Positions 1 through 8,009 of a stretch of DNA of 64,000 nt are shown in pieces. The DNA comes from Fibrisoma montanum. Its GTDB lineage: Bacteria > Bacteroidota > Bacteroidia > Cytophagales > Spirosomataceae. The stretch covers positions 62,001 through 126,000 of the forward strand of contig NZ_QXED01000014.1 in NCBI RefSeq assembly GCF_003583365.1. Reading direction: 5' to 3'. The stretch's first letter is position 1, and every line of letters starts with the position of its first letter. The position numbers were made by a program, and so were the translations under genes. The notes under the pieces were generated by a model. It was not told where the DNA came from. It did no database searches and worked only from the letters and a program-made list of their open reading frames with translations.

Positions 1-95
1 GGTATGCCGGGAAGTCGAACCCGCGAAACAGGATCAAACACTTTGAGCCCCGAAACGGTAATTAGTACGTTCAACAACTTTAATGAAAAACAGCT

Positions 96-953
96 ATGCG
101 TTGGATTGGAGGACGCGAAAGTGATAACGTCGACGATCGCCGGGGAAGCGGTGGGGGCGGATTGGTAGTCGGTGGGGGCATCGGCACCTTGGTTATTGCC
201 CTGGTTGTATACCTGATGGGGGGCGATCCCACGGCCATACTGAACCGGACCGACAACAGCCCGGCTACGTCGCAGTCGCCAACGGGTCCGCAACCCGACG
301 ACGCAGCGGCCAGTTTTACACGCAAGGTACTGGCCAGCACCGAAGATGTCTGGAACAAGCTTTTCGCCCAGCAGGGAGCCCAGTATGCCGAGCCTACGCT
401 GGTGATGTTCCGGGGAGCTACGACTTCGGGCTGCGGAACGGCCCAGGAAGCCATGGGTCCGTTTTATTGCCCGGCCGACCAGAAAGTGTATATCGACCTG
501 TCGTTCTATGACGAACTCAGTCAGCGGTTTCAGGCACCCGGCGATTTTGCAATGGCCTACGTGATCGCGCACGAAATCGGGCACCATGTGCAGAAACGAC
601 TGGGGGTTATGGATCAGGTGGATGAACTGCGCCAGCGCCTGAGCCGACGCGAGTATAACCAGGTATCGGTGCGGCTGGAACTCCAGGCCGATTTCTTCGC
701 CGGTGTCTGGGCACACCACGCGCAGGGCCAGAATTTTGTCCTGTCGCCTGAAGACGTAGAAGAAGCCATTACGGCGGCCAACGCCATCGGCGACGACCGG
801 ATTCAGCAGCAGACGCAGGGGCGCGTGGTGCCCGACGCGTTTACCCACGGTACGTCGGCGCAGCGGGTGTACTGGTTCAAGAAAGGACTCAAAACCGGCG
901 ATCTCAGCCAGGGCGATACGTTCAACAGCCGCGAAGATGCCAATTTACAGTAA
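96..953 (+). CDS. Neutral zinc metallopeptidase (YpfJ-type), membrane-anchored
   Basis: A 285-residue protein of the neutral zinc metallopeptidase family represented by E. coli YpfJ. The N-terminus (MRWIGGRESDNVDDRRGSGG) is the family's characteristic opening: a WxGxRxSxNVxDRR-type stretch, a glycine-rich linker, then one transmembrane segment at about residues 24-42. The zinc site is HEIGHH at residues 159-164 (an HExxH motif), and the downstream ELQADFFAG stretch supplies the probable third ligand. The enzyme should sit in the inner membrane with its catalytic domain outside the cytoplasm; its substrate is not known. ATG 96 is chosen because it gives the complete family start. A terminator hairpin follows. 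The family call is firm; the role is not. Confidence 0.9.
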   Translation: MRWIGGRESDNVDDRRGSGGGGLVVGGGIGTLVIALVVYLMGGDPTAILNRTDNSPATSQSPTGPQPDDAAASFTRKVLASTEDVWNKLFAQQGAQYAEPTLVMFRGATTSGCGTAQEAMGPFYCPADQKVYIDLSFYDELSQRFQAPGDFAMAYVIAHEIGHHVQKRLGVMDQVDELRQRLSRREYNQVSVRLELQADFFAGVWAHHAQGQNFVLSPEDVEEAITAANAIGDDRIQQQTQGRVVPDAFTHGTSAQRVYWFKKGLKTGDLSQGDTFNSREDANLQ

Positions 954-974
954 CTAACCCTTGTTATCCGAGAA

Positions 975-1002
975 GCCCGGCATCTTGCGGTGCCGGGCTT
1001 TT
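975..1002 (+). terminator. Rho-independent terminator after the metallopeptidase
   Basis: A perfect 8-bp stem, GCCCGGCA (975-982) with TGCCGGGC (991-998), and an 8-nt loop are followed by TTTT. It lies 22 bp after the metallopeptidase stop. It covers the GTG at 990 that could otherwise extend the next gene, which argues for the ATG at 1014 as the start of that gene. Confidence 0.75.
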
Positions 1003-1013
1003 GCGTCAATCGT

Positions 1014-1829
1014 ATGCTCGAACAGATTCAGGAAGCCACCCGCTACATTCAATCCCAGACAAACCTACAGCCGGCTATCGGCATCATTCTCGGAACCGGC
1101 CTTGGCGCGCTGGCCGGTGAGGTAACGATCGAAACCACGCTGCCTTACGAAACCATTCCCCATTTCCCGCTCTCGACCGTTGAGTTTCATTCCGGTAAAC
1201 TGCTGCTGGGTACGCTGGGCGGCAAGCCGGTTGTGGTGATGCAGGGCCGTTTTCATTTCTACGAAGGCTACACCATGCAGCAGGTTACGTTTCCGGTGCG
1301 TGTCATGCAGGCACTGGGGGTCCGAACGCTGCTCGTGTCCAATGCTGCCGGGGGGCTGAACCCGGCGTTCAGCGTCAGCGATCTGATGGTAATCGACGAT
1401 CACATCAGCCTGTTGCTGCCTCAGAATCCGCTGACGGGTAAGCACCTGCCCGCCTTTGGTGATCGGTTTCCCGACATGAGCGAACCCTACGATCCGGCCC
1501 TGATCCGGCAGGCGTTTGACCTCGCGCAGGCGCTTGGGATTCCGTTGCAGCGGGGCGTATACGTCAGCGTGACGGGGCCGCAGCTCGAAACCAGGGCCGA
1601 ATACCGGATGCTGCGGCAGTGGGGCGCCGATGCCGTCGGGATGTCGACCGTACCGGAGGTGATTGTGGCTCACCAGATGGGCATGCGCATCTTCGGCGTA
1701 TCGGTCATTACCGACATGTGCATTCCAGAGACCCTCGAAAAAGCTGATATTGCTAAAATCATCAGGGCGGCCGGTGTGGCTGAGCCGAAGCTGACCGCCC
1801 TGATGAAGAAGCTGGTGAAGGCATTATAG
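1014..1829 (+). CDS. Purine-nucleoside phosphorylase (trimeric class)
   Basis: Cleaves purine (deoxy)ribonucleosides with phosphate to the free base and (deoxy)ribose 1-phosphate, for cytoplasmic purine salvage. The 271-residue length fits the PNP/MTAP trimeric class. Family landmarks in order are GTGLGALAG (phosphate-binding loop), [26 protein letters not shown], then [16 protein letters not shown] and [16 protein letters not shown], which carry the base- and ribose-contacting Glu and Met. ATG 1014 is preferred over the upstream GTG at 990 because the latter lies inside the preceding gene's terminator stem. The gene stands alone and converges on the short-chain dehydrogenase 11 bp away. Nothing is missing. 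Confidence 0.92.
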   Translation: MLEQIQEATRYIQSQTNLQPAIGIILGTGLGALAGEVTIETTLPYETIPHFPLSTVEFHSGKLLLGTLGGKPVVVMQGRFHFYEGYTMQQVTFPVRVMQALGVRTLLVSNAAGGLNPAFSVSDLMVIDDHISLLLPQNPLTGKHLPAFGDRFPDMSEPYDPALIRQAFDLAQALGIPLQRGVYVSVTGPQLETRAEYRMLRQWGADAVGMSTVPEVIVAHQMGMRIFGVSVITDMCIPETLEKADIAKIIRAAGVAEPKLTALMKKLVKAL

Positions 1830-1840
1830 CCAGGTCCTAC

Positions 1841-2635
1841 TCAGGCAATCGTGCGTACCACACCCCCATCGACCCGAACGGCGGCTCCATTGGTAGCCGA
1901 TGCCAGCGGGCTGCTGAGGTACACGACCAGATTGGCCACTTCGTCGGTACTCGCAAACCGCTGCAGGATGGACGTAGGCCGGGCGTGCTGAAAAAACTCT
2001 TTTTCGACCTGGGCTTCGTCTTTTTGCTGCTGCCGGGCCAGGCTGCGAATAAACTCCCCAACCCCTTCCGAGTACGTCGGGCCGGGCAGCACGGCATTAA
2101 CCGTTACGTCGGTGCCGGTGGTGAGTTCGGCAAGCCCGCGCGAAATGGCCAGTTGAGCAGTTTTCGTGGTGCCGTAGTGAATCATCTCGGTGGGAATATG
2201 CAGCCCGGATTCGCTGGAAATGAACAGAATCCGGCCCCAGTTCCGCTGGAGCATCCGGGGCAGGTAGTGCCGCGCGAGCCGCACCCCACTCATGACGTTG
2301 ACGGTAAAGAACCGAAACCAGTCTTCGTCGGTAATGTCGACGAAATCTTTGGGCTCAAAAATGCCGACGTTATTGACCAGGATGTCCACCTCGGGTTCCT
2401 GCTGAATCAGTCGGTCAATGTCGCCGGTCTGCGCAAAATCGACCGCTACCCCACGAACGACGGCTTCGGGCTGCTGCTTCTTAAGCTGGTTGATAGCCTC
2501 CTGAATCCGTTGTTCGGTACGCCCGGTAATGATGACCGCGGCTCCTTCGGCCACTAACTTTTTGGCAATGGAAAAACCGATACCGGCTGTTGAGCCAGTT
2601 ACTAACGCTGTCTTTTGACGAAGCTGCAAGTCCAT
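1841..2635 (-). CDS. Short-chain dehydrogenase/reductase
   Basis: A classical SDR of 264 residues, an NAD(P)-dependent cytoplasmic oxidoreductase of unknown substrate. The Rossmann nucleotide loop is TGSTAGIG at residues 14-21; the structural NNVG motif is at 88-91; the catalytic set is Ser about 140-141, Tyr154 and Lys158 (YGTTK). Arg39 just after the second strand (TGRT) hints at NADPH preference, which is inference. The C-terminal GAAVRVDGGVVRT is the usual SDR ending. It converges on the phosphorylase gene. A small palindrome lies 29 bp upstream of its start. The family is certain; the substrate is not. Confidence 0.88.
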   Translation of the reverse strand: MDLQLRQKTALVTGSTAGIGFSIAKKLVAEGAAVIITGRTEQRIQEAINQLKKQQPEAVVRGVAVDFAQTGDIDRLIQQEPEVDILVNNVGIFEPKDFVDITDEDWFRFFTVNVMSGVRLARHYLPRMLQRNWGRILFISSESGLHIPTEMIHYGTTKTAQLAISRGLAELTTGTDVTVNAVLPGPTYSEGVGEFIRSLARQQQKDEAQVEKEFFQHARPTSILQRFASTDEVANLVVYLSSPLASATNGAAVRVDGGVVRTIA

Positions 2636-2663
2636 ACGTCTGTTGGGTTGATGGTTGTACAGC

Positions 2664-2680
2664 TACCACCCGCGGTGGTA
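2664..2680. promoter_or_regulatory. Palindrome upstream of the SDR gene, possible operator
   Basis: TACCACC-CGC-GGTGGTA is a perfect 7+3+7 inverted repeat whose near edge is 29 bp upstream of the SDR start codon, where a repressor site would block transcription. Too short for a terminator, and it has no T-tract. No cognate regulator is visible nearby; the role is a guess. Confidence 0.3.
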
Positions 2681-2885
2681 ACCCCTGCAAAGGTCGCTAT
2701 CTGGCCGATACCGGCGGAACAGTACACTCGGTTTATTGAAAAAGCGCTGACCAGTTCGCGAGTCAATCCATGTGCTGCTGAATGACTATACTCGGCTCAC
2801 CTCCCGCTGGCCATCTGTTAGCGTTTGTTACTTCTTGGACACCTGTAGCCCTCTGTGCCTTGCACACAGGAATCCTCAAACGTTA

Positions 2886-2914
2886 AAAACCCCGGCCATT
2901 GTGGTCGGGGTTTT
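2886..2914 (-). terminator. Rho-independent terminator of the M23 peptidase gene
   Basis: AAAACCCCG and CGGGGTTTT form a GC-rich stem around a short loop. It begins about 30 bp past the stop of the minus-strand peptidase gene. A/T runs on both arms mean it could work in either direction. Confidence 0.7.
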
Positions 2915-2943
2915 GACTGTTGATCAGACGTAGAAACCGGGTA

Positions 2944-4017
2944 TTAGTTTACCCGTAGCTTCTGTCCGGGCCGGAGCTTTGATCGGGCCGAGATGTGATT
3001 CTTGCGGGTCAGAGCCGAAACCGACATGCCGTAGCGGCTGGCAATGGAACTGAGCGTTTCGCCCGATCGAACGCGGTGCAGTACGGTCCGTTTAAAGCGC
3101 GGCTTGGGGCTGCTGCTGACATCGGACGTCCGCCCGCCCCGCAGATAATCCCAGACCGAACTGGTCAGCAGGAAGTGGTCGGAGTTGATGGTGTTGGCAG
3201 GAAACGTATAGATAGTGAGGGGGCTGAACGGATTCCCTTCGTAACGTACTTCGTAGTGCAGGTGCGGACCCGAGCTGCGGCCGGTGCTGCCGCCCAAACC
3301 CAGTTGGTCACCAGCCTTAATGAGCTGGCCCACTTCCACCGTTTGCTTGGACATGTGGCCGTAGAGCGTTTCCAGGCCATTGTAATGCCGAACCAGTACG
3401 TACCGACCGTAGCCACCACCGTCCCAGCCGACTACCCGCACGATACCGTCGAAACTGGCGTAAACCGGATCGCCGGTTTCCAGATCGAGATCGGCACCGG
3501 TATGCCAGCGGCCCCAGCGAAAGCCAAAATTAGACGTGAGTTTACCTTCGTTCAGGGGAGCCGACCAGTAGCGATTCGCCGGTGGGTCGTAGAGCTTGAT
3601 GTCGATTACCTCGTCGAATTCGAGGGGATTTATGTTGTAGGGGTCGATGTGGCGGGAATCCCAGACGGCGTAGTAATCGGCAATTTTAACCCATTCGTCG
3701 CCAACCAGTACGGAGTCAATGACTTCTACCACGCTGGTCTGACCCTGGTCGATCATGCTGGTATCTTCGCTGACGACCGGGTTAAGTTCTTTTTTCGGTT
3801 CAAACTGGCTGTTGAAGCGAAGTTGTGTTGTTTCCTGTTCAAAAGGGCCATCCGCTTTTTGAGGCTGATCAACGGCCGGTGCACTGGTGTTTACCTGATT
3901 CTTGGGTGTAATGCGCAGATTATTTTTAAATCGCCCCCGTTCCTGCGCCTGGGTTGTCAGAGCAAAGCTCAGGCACCCGATGGCCAATAGCCAGCGTACA
4001 GCCATTTTTTGCATCAT
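2944..4017 (-). CDS. M23 family peptidoglycan endopeptidase with LysM domain
   Basis: An exported cell-wall hydrolase or hydrolase-like protein of 357 residues. An N-terminal signal peptide (about residues 1-25, ending TTQAQ) is followed by a low-complexity linker and then an LytM/M23 domain at about 155-270. The metal ligands are visible: H172 and D176 in HTGADLD, and H254 in the HLH motif at 252-254; H221 in LYGHMS is the expected catalytic His. The C-terminal 48 residues are one LysM peptidoglycan-binding repeat (HRVRSGETLSSIASRYGMS). M23 enzymes cut peptide cross-bridges of peptidoglycan. A second ATG (codon 5) could also start it. All key residues are present, so activity is likely. Confidence 0.92.
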   Translation of the reverse strand: MMQKMAVRWLLAIGCLSFALTTQAQERGRFKNNLRITPKNQVNTSAPAVDQPQKADGPFEQETTQLRFNSQFEPKKELNPVVSEDTSMIDQGQTSVVEVIDSVLVGDEWVKIADYYAVWDSRHIDPYNINPLEFDEVIDIKLYDPPANRYWSAPLNEGKLTSNFGFRWGRWHTGADLDLETGDPVYASFDGIVRVVGWDGGGYGRYVLVRHYNGLETLYGHMSKQTVEVGQLIKAGDQLGLGGSTGRSSGPHLHYEVRYEGNPFSPLTIYTFPANTINSDHFLLTSSVWDYLRGGRTSDVSSSPKPRFKRTVLHRVRSGETLSSIASRYGMSVSALTRKNHISARSKLRPGQKLRVN

Positions 4018-4028
4018 CTCATAATAAG

Positions 4029-4084
4029 GGTTTACGGGTAAAGGGGCTCGATTGACTGGAACCGGGCCCCCTTAACCGTAAACC
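4029..4084 (-). terminator. Long hairpin between trxB and the M23 peptidase
   Basis: Two 21-nt arms (4029-4049 and 4064-4084) pair with few mismatches around a 14-nt loop. The structure begins 12 bp after the trxB stop and lies just before the peptidase start, so it most likely terminates trxB transcription. It could also sit in the peptidase 5' leader. Confidence 0.55.
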
Positions 4085-4096
4085 GTTGGTTTTTGG

Positions 4097-5065
4097 TTAG
4101 TGAACAAGTTGTTCCTGCACTTCGAGCGTCACTAAGTAACGCTCGGCATCCAGAGCCGCCATGCAGCCGGTTCCGGCTGCCGTGATGGCCTGGCGATAAA
4201 TGTTGTCCTGAGCGTCTCCGCAGGCAAAGACGCCGGGAATATTCGTTCGGGTACTGCCTTTTTCGGTCAGGATGTACCCGTGGTCATCCATATCGAGGTA
4301 GTCCCTGAAAATGTCGGTATTCGGTTTATGACCAATAGCTACGAAAAAGCCCGTTACGTCCAGAATGCTTTCTTCGCCGGTCTCCACATGCCGTACCCGG
4401 GCGCCGGTCACCTCCTCGTCGCCGAGAATCTCCAGCGTTTCCGTATAGTACAGTATTTCGATGTTTGGGGCCGTCTGTACACGTTGCTGCATGAACTTCG
4501 ACGCCCGCATTTCGCCCCGCCGAACCAGCATGTATACCTTCCGGCAAAGGTTGGCCAGGTAGCTGGCTTCTTCGGCGGCCGTATCGCCCGCGCCAACAAT
4601 GGCTACGTCCTGCCCCCGGAAAAAGAACCCGTCACAAACGGCACAGGCCGAAACGCCCCGGCCATTCAGCCGCATCTCCGACGGCAGGCCGAGCCACTTG
4701 GCCGACGCTCCGGTGGAGATAATGACGGTGTCGGCGGTAATTTCGTGCGAATCATCTACGATAGCCCGGTGAGGCCGGTCGCGGCCGGGCTGGTCCGAAA
4801 ACTCCACCTTCGTTACCATGCCGTATCGCACATCGGTGCCGAACCGGCGCGCCTGATTCTCAAGATCCTGCATCATCTGCGGGCCGTTCACCCCGTCCGG
4901 GTAACCAGGAAAATTATCAACTTCGGTGGTAATGGTTAACTGACCACCAGGCTGGGCTCCCTGGTACAATACAGGTTTCATGTTAGCACGCGACGCATAG
5001 ATCGCTGCAGTATAGCCGGCGGGTCCGGAGCCGATAATCAGGCACTTAACGTGTTCGGAAGTCAT
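4097..5065 (-). CDS. trxB: Thioredoxin-disulfide reductase
   Basis: A flavoenzyme that reduces thioredoxin with NADPH in the cytoplasm. The start is placed at ATG 5065, giving 322 residues; the open frame runs further upstream but that part is AT-rich and unrelated to the family. FAD loop GSGPAGYTAA is at residues 12-21. The redox-active pair is Cys141/Cys144 in SACAVCDG. The NADPH-binding GAGDTAAEEA and the C-terminal FAD motif GVFACGDAQD are present. It is a single gene ending in a hairpin before the M23 peptidase. A complete, ordinary low-molecular-weight TrxR. Confidence 0.95.
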   Translation of the reverse strand: MTSEHVKCLIIGSGPAGYTAAIYASRANMKPVLYQGAQPGGQLTITTEVDNFPGYPDGVNGPQMMQDLENQARRFGTDVRYGMVTKVEFSDQPGRDRPHRAIVDDSHEITADTVIISTGASAKWLGLPSEMRLNGRGVSACAVCDGFFFRGQDVAIVGAGDTAAEEASYLANLCRKVYMLVRRGEMRASKFMQQRVQTAPNIEILYYTETLEILGDEEVTGARVRHVETGEESILDVTGFFVAIGHKPNTDIFRDYLDMDDHGYILTEKGSTRTNIPGVFACGDAQDNIYRQAITAAGTGCMAALDAERYLVTLEVQEQLVH

Positions 5066-5274
5066 TGCAGAAGGCAATAAGTTGTCTGACAAATGAATAA
5101 GCCATTCGCTAATAAGGGATGGCTTAAAGACAACATACGCAAAATTGAAAAAATTCTCCCACGAAAGCAAAGAGAGTCTTAATGTATGATACAGTATAGG
5201 TAGTATGTAGTGTACGGTATTGAAATCACCGGCTACACAGTTTACACCAAACCGCTTGGTTCATACACGTCCTA

Positions 5275-7275
5275 TTAAAGCACCCGCCATTCGATGCGCC
5301 GGTTCAGGCGTCGGTTTTCGTCGCTGGTGTTGGGCGCAACGGGTTTGGTTTTACCGTAGCCGATGGCTTTGATCCGGCCCGGGTCAATGCCGGCTTTGGT
5401 CAGGTACGTGACCACCGACTGCGCCCGTTTCTGCGATAACGTGAGGTTGGCAGCCGCATCGCCCCGGTCGTCGGTGTGGCCCGCAATCTCAATCCGCATG
5501 GTTGGATTGGCGGTCAGGAAGGCCGAGAGCCGGTCGAGTTCCGTGCGCGATTTATCGGCCAGATCATAGCGCCCTGACTCGAAAAACAGGTTGTTCAGCG
5601 TTTCTTTGCCGGCCGAACCAACGGGTTCGAGGGGGACGCTCAGCGCCATCCCTTCGCCTTTGGTTTTCTGCGTAAAATCGAACGACAGGCTCTTGAACAG
5701 ATACCCCGGCACGCTCACGTACAGCGCGTACTCACCACCGCTCGGCAGGACAGTCGTGTACTGACCCGTCTGCTCGTCGGCCTGCACCCGCGAGATGACC
5801 TGGTTCGTGCCAAGATCGATCAGTTCGACGGTGGCTGCCAGTGGTTTTTTTGTCCGGGCATCGGCAACGGTGCCTTTCAGGAAGCTGACGGGCCTGACCC
5901 GCTCCCGCAGCGGTTCGGGCAGGTCGAAGACGTAGAGCCGGGACTTCTGCGAAACGCCATCTTTCTGCTCTTCAAACGAGTAGTAGGCCCGCCGACCATT
6001 CGACGATACGAACAGCGACGCCTGGTCTTCGGACGTATTGATGGGATACCCGAGGTTGGTAGGAGCCGACCAGCCGGAACTGGTACTGTCAGCAACGAAC
6101 AGGTCGTAGCCCCCCATGCCAATGTGTCCGTCTGACGCGAAGAACAGGCTCCGGCCATTGGCGTGAATAAACGGCGAGGCTTCATTGAAGGGGGTGTTGA
6201 CCTTGTCGCCGATGTTGACCGGCTCGCCCCAGGTTCCGGCGACATCGATGTCGCTGCGCCAGATGTCGCGCCGGCCCTGGCCACCCGGCCGGTCGGATAC
6301 GAAATACAGCCGCCGGCCGTCGGCCGAGAGGGAGGGCTGCGATTCGTAAAACCGGGTGTTGATGGTGGGGCCGAGGTTATTGGGGGCAGACCACGTAGTA
6401 CCGGTTTTATGGGATACGTACAGATCGCAGCTCCCGAAGCCTTTGCGCCCCTGGCAGGCCGTGAAGACCAAGGTGCGTCCGTCGGCCGAGAGGCTGGCCG
6501 TTCCTTCGTTGTCGGGGGTATTGATGTCCGAAGACAACGAGACCGGAGGAGACCAGGTTTCGCCATTGAAAGACGATACGTACAGATCCTCGTCGCCTTC
6601 GGGTTTGAGGGCCGTAAAGACCAGCGTCTGCTCGTCGGCGGTCAGCACCGGGAAGTACTGGGAAGGCGTCGTGTTCAGAACGGGCGAAACTGGTTTGGGA
6701 TCGACCGGCTGCGGGTGCTGCAGGGCTTCCTGACCAAACCGGGCGCCTTCGAGCAGCCGGGCGATTCGCTTGCCCTGAACGGACTCATCCGGAAACAAAC
6801 TTTTGTATTTTTCGAGGTAAGCCAGGGCTTCCTGGTACCGACCCAGCCGCAGCAGAATGTTGCTCAGCGACTGATAAGCCGCGCCGGTTGCCGGGTTGTC
6901 GGGCTGGAGCCGAACGGCATCGCGGTAAGACGCAATGGCCGGTTCGAAGCGTTTCGTGAACTCGTAGAGCTGGCCGAGCTTGAGGTGCGCATCGAGGAAG
7001 TTCGGGTCGCGTTTGATGGCTTCCTGCATGAACGGAATGGCTTCATTGGCCTTCCGCTGCCCGAACAGTTTGATCGATTGGTCGTATAACTCTTTGGCCT
7101 TCTGGTTCTGAGCGAAGGAGGGAAGAAGAAACGGAGGAAAGAGAAAGGGGAGGAGGGAGAAAAGAAGAATGCTTACCCATTTTCCTCTCGTCCCTTTCCT
7201 CCTTCCTCCCTTTCCTGCTTTCTCCTTTTTCAGGGTATGTCGAGATACTTGTGCGTCTGCAACGATATTTGCCAT
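5275..7275 (-). CDS. OmpA-family outer-membrane protein with TPR and PD40 repeats
   Basis: A 666-residue exported protein of the type common in Bacteroidota. In order: signal sequence (about 33-55), TPR repeats (about 56-190), a PD40/WD40-like propeller with repeated SADGRxLxFxS units (about 200-430), a carboxypeptidase-regulatory-like beta domain (about 465-540) and a C-terminal OmpA peptidoglycan-binding domain (about 560-666, with HTDDRGDAAANLTLSQKRA). The OmpA part should anchor the outer membrane to the wall; the propeller probably holds a partner. In gliding and type IX secretion systems this architecture resembles PorE/SprE-type proteins, but the assignment here is inference. The only ATG (7275) lies 46 bp inside queE. 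The first 55 codons are a purine-rich run followed by a pyrimidine-rich run, so the exact start is uncertain. Confidence 0.85.
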   Translation of the reverse strand: MANIVADAQVSRHTLKKEKAGKGGRRKGTRGKWVSILLFSLLPFLFPPFLLPSFAQNQKAKELYDQSIKLFGQRKANEAIPFMQEAIKRDPNFLDAHLKLGQLYEFTKRFEPAIASYRDAVRLQPDNPATGAAYQSLSNILLRLGRYQEALAYLEKYKSLFPDESVQGKRIARLLEGARFGQEALQHPQPVDPKPVSPVLNTTPSQYFPVLTADEQTLVFTALKPEGDEDLYVSSFNGETWSPPVSLSSDINTPDNEGTASLSADGRTLVFTACQGRKGFGSCDLYVSHKTGTTWSAPNNLGPTINTRFYESQPSLSADGRRLYFVSDRPGGQGRRDIWRSDIDVAGTWGEPVNIGDKVNTPFNEASPFIHANGRSLFFASDGHIGMGGYDLFVADSTSSGWSAPTNLGYPINTSEDQASLFVSSNGRRAYYSFEEQKDGVSQKSRLYVFDLPEPLRERVRPVSFLKGTVADARTKKPLAATVELIDLGTNQVISRVQADEQTGQYTTVLPSGGEYALYVSVPGYLFKSLSFDFTQKTKGEGMALSVPLEPVGSAGKETLNNLFFESGRYDLADKSRTELDRLSAFLTANPTMRIEIAGHTDDRGDAAANLTLSQKRAQSVVTYLTKAGIDPGRIKAIGYGKTKPVAPNTSDENRRLNRRIEWRVL

Positions 7276-7865
7276 TGCGGATTACGTTTTACGTAATCAA
7301 CGATGCGCGGTAGCATTTCGTTTGAGCGACCCCATTCGGTTTGCAAAAACAATCGACAATCGGGCCGCAGATGCGGGACGAACGACTCGGCAAACGCGAA
7401 GTCTGACTGGTTGTAGATGATGACTTTCAGCTCGTCGGCCCGCTCAAAAATTGCCGGGTTCGGCTTCCTGAACTTCTTGGGCGAGAAACAGATCCAGTCC
7501 CAGGAACCCGTTACGGACTCACAGACGCCGGAGGTTTCAATGTTGGTCTGGAAACCGGCCGACTGCAGGGCCGCGGTCAGGTTGGTGAGGTCGTGCATGA
7601 GCGGTTCTCCGCCCGTGACGACCGCCATGCGACCCGGATGGGCCAGGGCTTCGGTTACAATCGTGTCGATGGTACGTTTAGGGTGGACGTCGGCATCCCA
7701 CGACTCTTTCACGTCGCACCAGTGGCAGCCGACGTCGCAGCCGCCGAGCCGGATAAAATAAGCCGCCCGACCGGTATGTGCCCCTTCTCCCTGCAGGGTG
7801 TAAAAGGCTTCCATCACGGGCAGTACGGTCTGGTTTATAGTCTGTTGTTTCTGTTCGGTAGTCAT
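7230..7865 (-). CDS. queE: 7-carboxy-7-deazaguanine synthase (radical SAM)
   Basis: Converts 6-carboxytetrahydropterin to 7-carboxy-7-deazaguanine, the ring contraction step in making queuosine precursors. The radical-SAM cluster is Cys43, Cys47 and Cys50 (CDVGCHWC, a CxxxCxxC motif). The substrate-side signature FYTLQGEGAHTGRAAYFIRL and the SAM-site VTGGEPL are both present. Start ATG 7865 gives 211 residues, normal for QueE; a longer frame to 7985 runs through the likely promoter and is rejected. A TATCTTTG promoter element lies 41 nt upstream. No queC or queD lies in the window. The following OmpA-family gene overlaps its 3' end by 46 bp. Confidence 0.95.
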   Translation of the reverse strand: MTTEQKQQTINQTVLPVMEAFYTLQGEGAHTGRAAYFIRLGGCDVGCHWCDVKESWDADVHPKRTIDTIVTEALAHPGRMAVVTGGEPLMHDLTNLTAALQSAGFQTNIETSGVCESVTGSWDWICFSPKKFRKPNPAIFERADELKVIIYNQSDFAFAESFVPHLRPDCRLFLQTEWGRSNEMLPRIVDYVKRNPQWQISLQTHKYLDIP

Positions 7866-7905
7866 TGAAAAAACGTACGGGTTTTGAACCCGCTGAAAAA
7901 CAGGA

Positions 7906-7913
7906 CAAAGATA
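7906..7913 (-). promoter_or_regulatory. Bacteroidota -7 promoter element for queE
   Basis: Reads TATCTTTG on the minus strand, matching the TAnnTTTG consensus of the main Bacteroidota sigma factor, about 41 nt before the queE start codon. It supports the short start at 7865. Confidence 0.6.
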
Positions 7914-7990
7914 CGACATTGCCGGGTTGCGGCCCGTCTTTGCCGGGGTAATTAAGCGGAATCTATGCCGGGTCTCCTCCGGCAATTGTG

Positions 7991-7998
7991 TACCTTTG
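7991..7998 (+). promoter_or_regulatory. Bacteroidota -7 promoter element for the TonB receptor
   Basis: TACCTTTG, matching TAnnTTTG, 11 nt before ATG 8010 and 17 nt before ATG 8016. The initiation point should fall at about 8003-8006, so the message would have a very short leader. Confidence 0.6.
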
Positions 7999-8009
7999 CG
8001 GCAAATTTT

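Larger units (their letters stand above)
2636..2943. other. Intergenic stretch, no gene seen
   Basis: These 308 bp lie between the start of the SDR gene and the end of the M23 peptidase gene. They hold a short palindrome near the SDR start and a terminator hairpin near the peptidase end. The middle part (about 2690-2880) has no convincing reading frame, repeat or promoter that I could recognise. Confidence 0.6.

Noticed and set aside
1-95. Gene at the left edge
   Set aside because: Stops in all useful frames and no family likeness; treated as the upstream region of the metallopeptidase gene.
2995-3990. 331-codon open frame antisense to the M23 peptidase
   Set aside because: The peptidase has all metal ligands and a signal peptide; the antisense frame resembles nothing.
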